Of a stretch of DNA of 64,000 nucleotides, positions 10,575-23,955 are shown one piece after another. The first letter of the stretch is position 1; each line of letters starts with the position of its first letter. Position numbers and translations under genes: made by a program. The notes beneath the pieces were generated by a model. That model saw only the letters and a program-made list of their open reading frames with translations. It was not told the origin of the DNA and searched no databases. The stretch is from Pomphorhynchus laevis (Eukaryota > Acanthocephala > Palaeacanthocephala > Echinorhynchida > Pomphorhynchidae), in NCBI GenBank assembly GCA_012934845.2, contig WNNJ02003440.1, positions 434,001 to 498,000 on the forward strand. Direction: 5' to 3'.

Positions 10575-13370
10575 CAGGGGTCTCCAAACTACGGCCCGCG
10601 GGCCACATCCGGCCTACTGACAAATATTTTCTGGCCCGTGGAGAGCGAGCATACTTGAAAACTCCTTTTATAGCACATATTTTTTCTAGCAAATTAAATT
10701 AAGTTCACTGAAGTATTCAAATTTTATGTTGAATAATTATAAAGATAACATCTATATTGATATAGTCCTGGGCTAACTACTAATAACATTGTTGTAGGCT
10801 TATTGTTTTTGTTTTTGTAATAAGTTAGATAAAGAAACACGGAATTGTAATGAGTAAAGATATGTATAATATGCAGAATATTTAACTTTTCTATATAATA
10901 ACTAACAAATTATTGAAATGAATCCAACTAAATTTCATACATTTTAAATTAAAGCACAACTTATTACATGCATAATGGCATATCAAATACTAATGAGATT
11001 TATGTAATTGAGATTTTCCACTGATAATAGTTTTAAGTTGTGGACTAATTTTACTTGTACCAATTATTAAAATGGATTTAAGATTCTCGTCGGTTAATTT
11101 AGATCTGTAAGCATTTTTTATGTACTTCGTTTTGGAGAAGTTCTCACACAAATAAGTAGTGCCAAAAACAGAAAACAGCCAACGAGCAAATTTATGCAAC
11201 TTAGAAAATTGTGGCCGTGAAAGACTTATAAAATTCCAACACTGATGAGTTTTGATATTTGTTCTTAATTATATCACTGCACTGTAGATCAATCATTTCA
11301 ATTTGAAGTTCAGAGGCTAGGGTTTCAATGTCAGCATCAAAAGGATTCTGGAAAACCTTAATTTGATTCGCAATGAAATCAAAGTCCGAGAAACGTGTAT
11401 CAAAATTTGTTTTCAAAGAACTCAAAGTTTCGATTGCAAAATCTATTGAAAACTCAGTCTCAGTGGTGTTGCTGAACATTAAACATGTTTTAAAATGTGA
11501 AAAACGTTTGCTTCGTAGTTGTGATAATAACAGTATCAATTTCTTCCTGAATAATTTGATATTAGTGTATAAATCAGGAAGATTCTGGTCTTCTCCTTGC
11601 AATCTCAAATTCAGTTCGTTCACATGTTTTGTCAAATCAACATAGAATGCTAACTTCCACAGCCATGCGTTGTTTTGTAATTCAGTAAGAGGGCGATGCC
11701 TTTCATTCAAAAAATTTCGATCACCGCACGAAATTCAAAAAAGCGCTGAAGGACTTTCCCACAACTAAGCCAACGTACGGCAGTATGATAAGGCAAGTCA
11801 TTTTCTCCAATCTCTTCAATTAATTGTCGGAATTGTCGATGATTCAACCCAAAAGTCATGATAAAATTAACGGTTGATATGACTGGTTTCAGAACTTTAG
11901 ACATATTCTAATATTTTTCGCACAAAGACTGTTGATGAATGATACAATGTAAGACTAATGGTTTTGAAGCACCGTCATTTTCTACAGCCTTTGACACAAG
12001 AGCGACTACTCCTTTATCTTTCCCACTCATGTTTTTGTCTCCATCAGTTGTAATACATTTCAAGTTTTTTCATCGAAAGTTCTTTTGATTAATGGCTATT
12101 TCAACTCCTTTAAAAATATCTGCACCAGTAGTTGTCCCATGAATACTATGCATATCAAGAAGTTCTTCATGCATTTTATAGCTTTTATCTACTCCTCAAA
12201 TATAAATCAACACCTGAGCAGTGTTTGTCACATCCGTTGACTCATCCAAGGCCAAAGAAAACCACTCAACATGTTTATTTTTGTCGAACAGTTGAGAGGA
12301 TATATTTTCAGCGATGTTTTCTACCCTTCGAGCCACAGTGTTTGCCGACAAGCTGACAGTTTTTAATGAATTTACCTTTTCAGGCCACATTTCTTCGGCT
12401 ACTGCATTTATGCATTCTTTAATCATGTCTCTATCGGTGAATGGTTTTCCACGTTTTGCTATTTCAAGAGCCACACGAAAGCTGGCACGAGTTGCTGCCT
12501 CTTGTTCAGTTTTGAGTTTTGTAAATGAAGATTGCTGCGATTTCAATCCGCGCTTCATTGCTTCGAATTTTTCTGTCCGCGAACTTCCTGTATATTTTGA
12601 GTAATTTTCAAAATGTTTTGCTTCATAATGACGTTTAATGTTATATTATTTGAGAACGGCTATGCTTTCATTGCAAATCAAACACAGCGCCTTGTTACTG
12701 GACTCTATTACGAAATACTGAATGCTCCACTGATCTTTGAATTTTCTGCATTCACTATCAATTTTTAGCTTCTTTTCCACACTACTAAATCACACACAAG
12801 AGCAACAATTAAATAAGAATACTGCTACAAAGATGTCTTAAAGTTTAAGACTTAAACTGAAATACGCACAACCACGTTTTAAGGAGGTACGCACTATTTT
12901 ATTTCACAACGGTATCTTAGGAACTGACTTGTGGTTGCGCCACTAGCCTTCTTATATATATTCCAATTACTGCCATCTAGAAGTGTGTGTGGAAGACAGT
13001 AGAACTTTCTCGAACAAAAGAGATTATTCTGTACGCGCTATTAGCGCCATCTGTTAGAGATATAAAGTACTGCCTATTTCCGCTTGCATCCAACAGATGT
13101 CGTGTCACGTTACTTCTCATGCCTCGTACTCTACGGCTGATACATAAATTACAGATATTGGCAGAAAATTAATAATTTGCAGTAGATGCGTTTTGCAGAC
13201 TTTAGTCCGATTTGCAGCCTTTTTTAAACGTCGCGTACTTTTTCAGACTTTTTTTCATAAGTAGACTATTCCACTTTTTACCACAGGCAACAATGATAAT
13301 ATGGTTTGGCCCTCGGAACTTACTGGAGTGATAAGTATGGCCCTAAGGCTATAAAGTTTGGAGACGCCTA
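10575..13370 (-). mobile_element. hAT DNA transposon with exact 8-bp target duplication
   Basis: The plus-strand left end CAGGGGTCTCCAAACT and the right end (read on minus) TAGGCGTCTCCAAACT form terminal inverted repeats matching at 14 of 16 positions. AATTAATG flanks both sides (10567-10574 and 13371-13378), the 8-bp duplication expected of hAT elements. The left subterminal ACGGCCCGCGGGCCACATCCGGCC resembles that of Charlie-type hATs, given here as ACGGCCCGCGGG plus CCACATCCGGCC. Length 2796 bp. It sits in the 3' UTR of LINE copy 1 and so is younger than that LINE. Confidence 0.93.
10990..12790 (-). pseudogene. hAT transposase, GTF2IRD2/ZBED-like, broken
   Basis: Read on minus from about 12790: a BED-type finger (LCLICNESIAVLK..YNIKRH), then 12558-12196 (TRASFRVALEIAKRGKPFTD, VEWFSLALDESTDVTNTAQV with the first catalytic Asp), then CITTDGDKNMSG near 12030 with the second Asp. 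These are followed by LPYHTAVRWLSCGKVLQRFFE (11904-11707), 11710-11201, and the C-terminal dimerisation block FGTTYLCENFSK...RSKLTDENLKSILIIG (11199-10990). The domain order and motifs match the general transcription factor II-I repeat/ZBED5-like hAT family. I count at least five stops or frame changes, so it is a non-autonomous relic despite its clean ends. Confidence 0.9.
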
Positions 13371-13499
13371 AATTAATGTAATAATTACCAGACAATTATT
13401 AATTTTTTAAAAAAATAAATTTATTAGCAGCGCAATAAAGGAACAAATAAGTGAATATTTTAAATTTAAATTTTAAATTTTGACTAGATATTAAATTGG

Positions 13500-16400
13500 T
13501 ATAAAATTGTATAAAATCTTATATAATTACATAATCTTATATTATTTACACTATAAATAGTATAAACTATTTAAGTATATAACTTTTATTTAACTTTAAA
13601 CTATTTAACTTTTATTTTGCATTATTTCTAATTTGCAATATAAAATACGTAGACTCAGTTAGCTTATTTAATTAATTAAGACAGATAATGAAAAATAAAA
13701 AAAGAAAATGATGAATCATATAATAAAACTATATATATTATAACTTCTTCTCAGAGTTTATCCCGTTTGGCAGATCCGATTGTATAAGAGGTAAATTATA
13801 ATGATTCAAATGTAAATGCAACATATGAAATATGTTGCATTTTAAATATTTAAATATAAAAACAATTTAAAAAAGTTATTTTTCTATAATAGAAAAAAAT
13901 GTATAGATGTTGGATCATTAAATAAAACTATATTTATATTGTATTATATATTTTAAATTACATGAAAATCCAATAAAACCTAGGTAATGTAAATTAAATG
14001 TAATTAAAATATACTATTTATTTATATATACTATATATTTAAATGTACATCAAAACCCATCTCTGCTTATGTGAATAAAATAGTTAGAGTAATTAGATAA
14101 CACTTTAAAAGATATTGTAGGATAATCAAAATTAAGTAATAATCAAATTATATAATAACATAATCTTATATTATTTTTCTATAAAAAGTATAAACTATTT
14201 AAGTATTTAACTTTTATTTAACTTTTAACTATTTAACTTTTATTTTGCATTATTTCTAATTTGCAATATAAAATACGTAGACTCAGTTAGCTTATTTAAT
14301 TAATTAAGAAAGATATAATAAAAAATATAAACAAGAAAATGATGAATCATATAATAAAACTATATATATTATAACTTATTCACAGCGTTTATCCCGTTTA
14401 GCGGGATCCGCTTGTATAAGAGGTAAATTATTATGATTTAAATGTAAATGAAACATATGAAATATGTTGCATTTTAAATATTTAAATATAGAAACAATTT
14501 TAAAAAGTCATTGTTCTATATTGGATAAAATGTTTAGATGTTGGATCATATCATAAAACTATATTTATATTATATAATATATTTTAAATTACATAAAAAT
14601 CCCAAAAACCTCGGTAATGTACATTAAATGTACATTAAAATATACTATTTCTTTATATATACTATATATATTTAAATGCACATCAAAACCCATTTCTGCT
14701 TATATGAATAAAATAGTTAGAGTAATTAGATCACACTTTTAAAGATATTGTAGGATAATCAAAATTAAGTAATAATCAAATTATATAATTACATAATCTT
14801 ATATTATTTGTACTATAAATAGTATAAACTATTTAAGTATTTAACTTTTATTTAACTTTTAACTATTTAACTTTTATTTTGCATTATTTCTAATTTGCAA
14901 TATAAAATACGTAAACTCATTTAGCTTATTAAATTAATAAAGAAAGATAATGAAAAATATAAAACAGGATAAATGATGAATCATATAATGTAACTGTATA
15001 TATTACAACTTCTTTCAGCGTTTATCCCGTTTGGCGGAATACGCTTATATAAGAGGTTAATTATAATGATTTAAATTTAAATGCAACATATTAAATATGT
15101 TGCATTTTAAATATTTAAATAAAGAAACAATTTTAAAAAGTCATTGTTCTACAATGTATAAAATGTACAGATGTTAGATCATATCATATAACTATATTTA
15201 TATTTTATTATATATTTTAAATTACATAAAAATCCAATAAAACCTAGTAATGTACGTTAAATGTACATTAAAATATACTATTTATTTATATATATACCAA
15301 ATATATATTTAAATGTACATCAAAACCCATCTCTGCTCATATGAATAAAATAGTTATAGTAATTAGATCACACTTTTAAGGATATTGTAGTATAATATAA
15401 ATTAAGTAATAATCAAATTTTATAGTTACATTATCTTATATAATTTATAATATAAATAGTATAAACTATTTTAGTATTTAATGTTTATTTAACTTTTAAC
15501 TATTTAACTTTTATTTTGCATTATTTCTAATTTGCAATATTAAATACGTAGACTCAGTTTGCCTATTTAAATAATAAAGAAAGATAATGAAAAATATAAA
15601 AAAAGATTAATGATGAATCATATAATAAAACTATATATATTAAAACTTATTCTCAGCGTTTATCCCGTTTGGCGAGATCCGCTTGTATAAGAGGTAAATT
15701 ATAATGATTTAAATGTAAGTGCATAATATGAAATAGTATATGCATTTTAAATATAGAAACAATTTTAAAAAGTCATTGTTCTATAATGGATAAAATGTAT
15801 AGATGTTGGATCATATCATAAAACCATATTTATATTATATTATATATTTTAAATTACATAAAAATCCAATAAAACCTAGGTAATGTACATTAAAATATGC
15901 TATTTATTTATATATACTATATATATTTAAATGTACATCAAAACCCATTTCTGCTTATATGAATAAAATAGTTAGAGTAATTAGATCACACTTTTAAAGA
16001 TATTGTAGGATAATCAAAATTAAGTAATAATCAAATTATATAATTAGATAATCTTATATTATTTATACTATAATTAGTATAAACTATTATAGTCTTTAAC
16101 TGTTATTTAACTTTTAACTATTTAACTTTTATTTTGCATTATTTCTAATTTGCAATATAAAATACGTAGACTCAGTTAGCTTATTTAATTAATTAAGGAA
16201 GATATAATAAAAAATATAAAAAAGACAAATGATGAATCATATAATAAAAGTATATATATTAGAACTTGTTCTTAGCGTTTATCCCGTTTGGGGGGGACCG
16301 CTTGTATAAGAGGTAAATTATTATGATTTAAACGTAAATGCAACATATGAAATATGTTGCATTTTAAATATTTAAATAAAGAAACAATTTAAAAAAGTCA

Positions 16401-19400
16401 TTGTTCTATAAAGAATAAAATGTATAGATGTTGGATCATATCATAAAACTATATTTATATTATATTATATATTTAAAATTATATAAAAATCCAATAAAAC
16501 CTATGTAACGTACATTAAATGTATATTAAAATATACTATTTGTTTATATATACTATATATATTTAAATGTACATCAAAACCCATTTCTGCTTATATGAAT
16601 AAAATAGTTAGAATAATTAGATCACACTTTTAAAGATATTGTGGTATAATCAAAATTAAGTAATAATTTAATTATATAATTAAAAATCTTATATTATTTA
16701 TACTATAAATAGTATGAACTATTTAATTATTTAACTTTTATTTAACTTTTAATATTTAACTTTTTTTGCAATATTTCTAATTTATAATATAAAATACGTA
16801 GACTCAGTTAGCTCATTTAATTAATTAAAAATGATAATGAAAAATATAAAAAAGATAAATGATGAATAATATAATAAAACTCTATATATTATAACTTAGT
16901 CTCAGCGTTTATCTCGTTTGGCGGGTTGCGCTTGTACCAGAGGTAAATTATTATGATTAAAATGTAAATGCAACATATGAAATATTTTGCATTTTAAATA
17001 TTTAAACATAGAAACAATTTAAAAAAGTCATTGTTCTTTAATGAATAAAATGTATAGATGTTGGATCATATCATAAAACCATATTTATATTATATTATAT
17101 ATTTTAAATTACATAAAAACTCAAATAAAACCTAGGTAATGTACCTTAAATTTTGCTAGCTATTTATAGATATACTATATATATTTAAATGCACATAAAA
17201 ACCCATTTCTGTTTATATGAATAAAGTAGTTAGAGTAATTAGATCACACTTTTAAAGATATTGTAGTATAATATAAATTAAGTAATAATCAAATTATATA
17301 ATTACATAATCTTATATTTTGATAATATAAATAGTATAAACTATTTAAGTATTTAACTGTTATTTAACTTTTAACTATTTAACTTCTTTTTTGCATTATT
17401 TCTAATTTGCATTATTAAATACGTAGACTCAGTTAGCTCATTTAATTATTAAAGAAAGATAATGAAAAATATAAAAAAAAGATAAATGATTAATCATATA
17501 ATAAAACTATATATATTATAACTTATTCTCAGCGTTTCTCCCGTTAGGCGAGATCGGCTTGTATAAGAGGTAAATTATAATGATTTAAATGTAAATGCAT
17601 CATATGAAATATGTTGCATTTTAAATATTTAAATATAGAAACAATTTTAAAAAGTCATTGTTCTGTAATCGCTAAAATGTTAGATGTTGGATCATATCAT
17701 AAAATTATTTTGTAATATATTAAATTTTTTAAATTACATAAAAATCTAATAAAACCTAGGTAATGTACATTAAATGTACATTAAAATATACTTTTTATTT
17801 ATATATATACCATATATTTAAATATACATCAAAACCCATCTCTGCTTTTATGAATAAAATAGTTAGAGTATTTAGATCACACTTTTAAAGATATTGTAGG
17901 ATATTCAAAATTAAGTAATAATCAAATTATACAATTACATAATCCTTTATTATTTATACTATAAATAGTATAAACTATTTAAGTATTTAACTTTTATTTA
18001 ACTTTTAACTATTTAACTTTTTTTTTGCATTATTTCTAATTTGCAATATAAAATACGTAGACTCAGTTAGCTTATTTAATAAATTAAAAAAGATATAATG
18101 AAAAATATAAAAAAAGACAAATGATGAATCATATAATAAAAGTATATATATTATAACTTATTATTAGCGTTTATTCCGTCAAGCGGGATCCGCTTGTATA
18201 AGAGGTAAATTATAATGAATAATATGTAAATGCAAAATATGAAATATTTTGCACTTTAAGTATTTAAATATAGAAACAATTTAAAAAAGTCATTGCTCTA
18301 TAATGGATAAAATGTATAGATGTTGGATCATATCATAAAACTATATTTATATTATATAATATATTTTAAATTACATAAAAATCCCAAAAACCTCGGTAAT
18401 GTACATTAAATGTACATTAAAACCCATTTCTGCATATATGAATAAAATAGTTATAGTAATTAGATCACACTTTCAAAGATATTGTAGTATAATAAAAATT
18501 AAGTAATAATCAAATTATATAATTACATAATCTTATATTATATATACTATAAATAGTATTAACTATTTAAGTATTTAACTTTTATTTTACTTTTAACTAT
18601 TTAACTTTTATTTTGCATTATTTCTAATTGGTAATATAAAATACTTAGACTCAGTTAGCTTATCTAATTAATTAAGAAAGATATAATTAAAAATATAAAA
18701 AACGACAAATGATGAATCATATAATAAAAGTATATATATTATAACTTATTCTTAGCATTTATTCCGCTTTGCGTGTCCGCATGTATAAGAGGTAAATTAT
18801 AATGATTTAAATGTAAATGCAACATATGAATTGTTTTGCACTTGAAATATTTAAATATAGAAACAATTTTAAAAAGTAATTGTTCTATAATGGATAAAAT
18901 CTAAAGATGTTGGATCATATCATAAAACAATATTTTTGTATTATACTATATATTTTAAATTACATAAAAATCCAATAAAACTTTGTTAATGTACATTAAA
19001 TGTACATTAAAATATACTATTTATTTATATTTACTATATATATTTAAATGTACGTCGAAACCCTTTCCGCTTATATGAATAAAATAGTTAGAGTAATGAG
19101 ATCACACTTTTGAAGATATTGTAGGATAATCAAAATTAAGTAATAATCAAATTATATAATTACATAATCTTATATTATTTATACTATAAATAGTATAAAC
19201 TATTTAAGTATTTAACTTTTATTTAACTTTTAACTATTTAACTTTTATTTTGCATTATTTTTAATTTGTAATATAAAATACGTAAACTCAGTAGGCTTAA
19301 TTAATTAATTAAGATAGATAATGAAAAAGATAAAAAAAAGATAAATGATGAATCATATAATAAAACTATATATATTATAACTTATTCTCAGCGTTTATTC

Positions 19401-19945
19401 CGTTTGGCGGGATCCGCTTGTATAAGAGGTAAATTATTATGATTTAAATGTAAATGCAACATATGAAATATGTTGCATTTTAAATATTTAAATATAGAAA
19501 CAATTTTAAAAAGTCATTGTTCTATTATCGATAAAATGTTAGATGTTGGATCATATCATAAAATTATATTTATAATATATTATATATTTTAAATTACATA
19601 AAAATCCAATAAAACCTAGGTAATGTACATTAAATGTACATTAAAATATACTATTTATTTATATATTTACTATATATATTTAAATGTACATCAAAACCCA
19701 TTTCTGCTTAGATGAATAAAATAGTTAGAGTAATTAGATCACACTCTCAATGATAATGTAGGATAATCAAAATTATGTAATAATCAAATTATATAATTAC
19801 ATAATCTTATATTATTTATACTATAAATTGTATAAACTATTTAAGTATTTATCTTTTATTTAATTTTAACTATTTAACTTTTTTTTTGCCTTATTTTTAA
19901 TTTGCAATATTAAATACGTAGACTCAGTTAGCTTATTTAATTCAT
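13500..19945 (+). repeat. Satellite of ten ~630-bp units, PLE-derived
   Basis: The anchor ACGTAGACTCAGTTAGC recurs at about 13647, 14275, 14909, 15546, 16164, 16796, 17421, 18055, 18643, 19280 and 19916. Spacings are 618-637 bp, with one short unit of 588. Each unit contains AAACCTAGGTAATG, ATGAATAAAATAGTTAGAGT and TCACACTTTTAAAGATATTG. These match, in order, the PLE coding segment at 30420-30540 (CCTAGGTTCATATG, ATGAATAAAATACTTAAAGT, TCACACTTCAAAAAATATTG). The anchor equals the PLE terminal motif. Each unit also has a near-perfect hairpin (arm AATGCAACATAT, loop GAA) and TATCCCGTTTGGCGGGAT, another hairpin. No open frame survives. Confidence 0.93.
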
Positions 19946-20450
19946 GATCTCGTTACTTATGACAAGAGAAATCAGTACGTTTAATTCATCTTGGAGTTTT
20001 TCGATTTGATTACCGTTGTTGAAGATATCTGCTATTGAAATTGAATAGCAGTTCAACATAGCAGTTCCTCCTGATGAACTCTAATCCTTATTCTGATTCA
20101 TATTTTGTTATCTATTAGTCAATTCATAATAATTGACTTGTATTAAACGCCAAATTTACTCGACTCGCATTACACTTCGTGACATTCAAACAGATCATCA
20201 CTCGAAATCGACGATCTAGATTCATTTTCAGTTAGCTGCTCCTCTTTATTTTTAGGCTTTTTGTCATTTTCTTGCTTTTATTCATTCTATTAATCACCTT
20301 ATTATATTCAAAAATTTTGAGTTTACTTGCAGATTTAAATTTTTTTAAATTCCTTTATTCGAGTATTAATTATTCATGAGACTTAATCTTGTATCGTTGA
20401 TATCTGTTGATCGTTGCAAATCATTAAACGTGTAATATAACTTAGTGACA
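19946..20450 (+). mobile_element. PLE terminal-region remnant
   Basis: 20030-20140 contains CATAGCAGTTCCTCCTGATGA and the downstream hairpin around TCAATTCATAATAATTGAC, both part of the conserved PLE terminal region (compare 49560-49640). The first hairpin is lost. The remaining ~300 bp to 20450 show nothing recognisable. Confidence 0.65.
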
Positions 20451-23400
20451 GTTATAAGTTATAACTTAGTTATAACTTATAACTTAGTTATAACTTATAA
20501 CTAAGTGAAATTGTGATTGAATGTCCTTAATCGAGTAAGTTATAACTTAGTTATAACTTATAACTAAGTGAAATTGTGATTGAATGTCCTTAATCGAAGT
20601 GTAGTCTATCAAGCAACACAATTTAGTATAAATGCCGAATTTCGTAAGAAATCCTGTACCGTTGTCTACTCAGCACATTCGTGCAATACTATTATACATG
20701 CCGTATCCATTAAGGATCTAACGAGGGCAGCGACAATTCAGCAACAACCTCTGCAGGTGTTTAAGTATGGTCCGCACAGCAATTCGGTCTGGTAAAAAGC
20801 GTAAGCCTCAGTCAATAAAGCAAAGTGTCGGAAACGCCTTTATTCACAATGTCACACAGGCAAACGAAACGACCAGTGTGTACCTCATTCTACTGATGAG
20901 TGTTGCTGTGTACTCATCATTTCGATGCTAAAGTGGTCGTCTAAACGTTACATGGTTATTGAAAGTCGTGAATCGAAGTCCAGTCTATCAAGCAACACCA
21001 TTTATCATAAATGCCGTATTTCGTAAGAAATCCTGGACCGTTGTTTACTCTGCACATCTGTGCACTACTATTATACATGCTGTATCCATTAAGGATCCAA
21101 CGAGTTTAACGACAATTCAGCAACAACCTTTGCCTAGTGTTTAATAATGGTCTGCACAGCATTTCGATCTGGTAAAGAGCGTAAGCCTCAGTCAATTAAG
21201 CAAAGTGTCGAAAACGCCTTTATTCACAATGTCACACAGGCAACGGAAACGACCAGTGTGTACCTCATTCTACTGATGAGTGTTGCAGGGTACTAATCAT
21301 TTCGATGCTAATGTGGTCGTCTAAAAGTGACATGGTGATTGAAAGTCGTGAATCGAAGTACAGTCTATCAAGCAACACAATTTAGTATAAATGCCGTATT
21401 TCGTAAAAAATCCTGGACCGTTGTATACCCTGCACATCTGTGCACTACTACTATATATATGTATATATACTAAAGGGTGTTGCTTGGTAGACTGCGTTTC
21501 GATTCACGACTTTCAATCACCATTCTACTTCTAGACGAACACTTTAGCATCAAAATGATGAGTACCTGGCAACACTCATCAGTAGAATGAGGTACACACT
21601 GGTCGTTTCGGTTGCCTGTGTGAAATTGTGAATAAAGGCGTTTCCGACACTTTGCTTAATTGACTGAGGATTACGCTCTTTACCAGATCGAATTGCTGTG
21701 CGGACAATACTTAAACACTACGCCGAGGTTGTTGCTGAATTGTCGTTGCACTCGTTGGATCCTAAATGGATACGGCATATATAATAGAAGTGCACAGATG
21801 TGCTGAGTAAACAATGGTCCAGGATTTCTTACGAAATACGGCATTTATACTAAATGGTGTTACTTGATAGACTGGACTTCGATTCACGACTTTCAAAAAA
21901 CCATGTAACGTTTAGACGACCACTTTAGCATCGAACTGATTAGTACACAGCAACACTCATCAGTAGAATGAGGTACACACTGGTCGTTTCGGTTGCCAGT
22001 GTGACATTGTAAATAAAGGCGTTTCTGACACTTTGCTTAATTGACTGAGGCTTACGCTCTTTACCAGATCGAATTGCTGTGCGGACAATACTTAAACACT
22101 ACGCAGAGGTTGTTGCTGAATTGTCGTAGCACCCGTTGGATCCTTAATTGATACGGCATGTATAATAGTAGTGCACAGATGTGCAGGGTAAACAACGGTC
22201 CATGATTTCTTACGAAATACGGCATGTATACTAAATGGTGTTGCTTGACAGACTGAACTTCGATTCACGACTTTTAATCACAATGTCCCTTCAAGACGAC
22301 TACTTCAGCATCGAAATGATGAGTACCCGGCAACACTTATCAGTAGAATGATGTACACACTGCCGTTTCGGTTGCCTGTGTGACATTGTGAATAAAGGCG
22401 TATCCGACACTTTGCTTAATTGACTGAGTCTTACGCTCTTTACTAGATCGAATTGCTGTGCGGATCATTTTTAAACACTAGACAGAGGTTGTTGCTGAAT
22501 TGTCGTTGCACTCGTATAATTTTTTTTGGATTCGGCATGTATAATAGTAGTGCACAGATTTGCAGAGTAAAAACGGTCCAGGATTTTTCTCGAAATTCGG
22601 CATTTATACTAAATGGTGTTGCTTGATAGACTGGACTTCGATTCACGACTTTTACTCACCATGCCACTTCTAGTCGACCACTTCAGCATCGAAAAAATGA
22701 GTACCTTGCAACACTTATAGGTAGAATGAGGTACACATTGGTCGTTTCCGTTGCCTGTGTGACATTGTGAATAAAGGCGTTTTCGACACTTTGCTTAATT
22801 GACTGAGGCTTACGCTCTTTACCAGATCGAAATGCTGTGCAGACCATTATCAGACACTAGGCAAAGGTTGTTGCTGAATTGTCGTTGCACTCGTTGGATA
22901 CTTTACGGATACGGCATGTATAATAGTAGTGCACAGATGTGCAGGGTAAACAACGGTCCATGATTTCTTACGAAATACGGCATTCATACTAAATAGTGTT
23001 GCTTGATAGACTGGACTTCGATTCACGACTTTCAATCACTATGTCACTTCTAAACGACCAATTCAGCATCGAAATGATGAGTACCCGGCAACACTCATCA
23101 GTAGAATGAGGTACACACTGATCGTTTCGGTTGCCTGTGTGACATTGTGAATAAAGGCGTTTCCGACACTTTGCTTAATTGACTGAGGTCTTACGCTCTT
23201 TATCAGATCGAATTGCTGTGCGGACCATCCTTAAACACTAGGCAGATATTGTTGCTGAATTGTCGTTGCACTCGTTAAATCCTTAATGCATACGGCATGT
23301 ATAAGTGTAGTGCACAGATGTGCAGAGTAAACAACGGTCCAGGATTTCTAACGAAATACGGCATTTATACTAAATGGTGTTGCTTGATATACTGGACTTC

Positions 23401-23955
23401 GATTCACGACTTTCAATCACCATGTTACTTCTAGACGACCACTTCAGCATCGAGATGGTGAGTACCCGGCAACACTCATCAGTATAATGAGGTACACACT
23501 GGTCGTTTCGGTTCCTGTGTGACATTGTGATTAAAGGCGTTTCCGAAACTTTGTTTAATTGACTGAGGCTTACGCTCTTTACCTGATCGAATTGCTGTGC
23601 ATACCATCATTAAACACTAAGCAGAGGTTGTTGCTGAATTGTCGTTGCACTCGTTGGATCCTTAATGGATACGGCATGTATAATAGTAGTGCACAGATGT
23701 GCAGAGTAAACAACGGTCCAGGATTTCTTACGAAATACGACATTTATACTAAATGGTGTTGCTTGATAGACTGGACTTAAATTCACGACTTTTAATCATC
23801 ATGTCACTTCTAGACGACCACTTCAGCATCGAAATGATGAGTGCCCGGTAACACTTATCAGTAGAATGAGGAACACACTGGTCGTTTCTGTTGCCTGTGT
23901 GACATTGTGAATAAAGGCGTTTCCGACACTTTGCTTAATTGACTGAGGCTTACCA
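20450..23955. repeat. ~380-bp satellite array with one orientation switch
   Basis: Plus-oriented units fill 20450-21468 (two full units; CAAAGTGTCG at 20821 and 21201, 380 bp apart). Around 21455-21480 an AT dinucleotide tract (ATATATATGTATATATAC) marks a switch. From there to 23955 about six and a half units lie in minus orientation, with CACTTTGCTTAATTGACTG at 21648, 22029, 22408, 22787, 23167, 23547 and 23927 (379-381 bp apart). Each unit has an 8-bp stem TGATGAGT / ACTCATCA around a ~10-nt loop. 20455-20590 is a small duplication of TTATAACTTAGTTATAAC at the array's edge. Short open frames here (for example 20580-20795, 22443-22646) are by-products of the repeat. Confidence 0.93.

Noticed and set aside
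13500-19945. Telomeric or CRISPR-like array
   Set aside because: Units are ~630 bp with no short-repeat/spacer plan and no telomere-type motif; the content is PLE-derived.
20580-21144. Small repeated protein genes in the 380-bp array
   Set aside because: The frames vary from unit to unit, hold no conserved start or end and follow the DNA repeat.
21280-21330. Hammerhead ribozyme in the 380-bp satellite (CGAAA next to an 8-bp hairpin on the minus strand)
   Set aside because: The hairpin is followed by GTA one base out of register with the required A-U pair, and no CTGANGA block precedes CGAAA.
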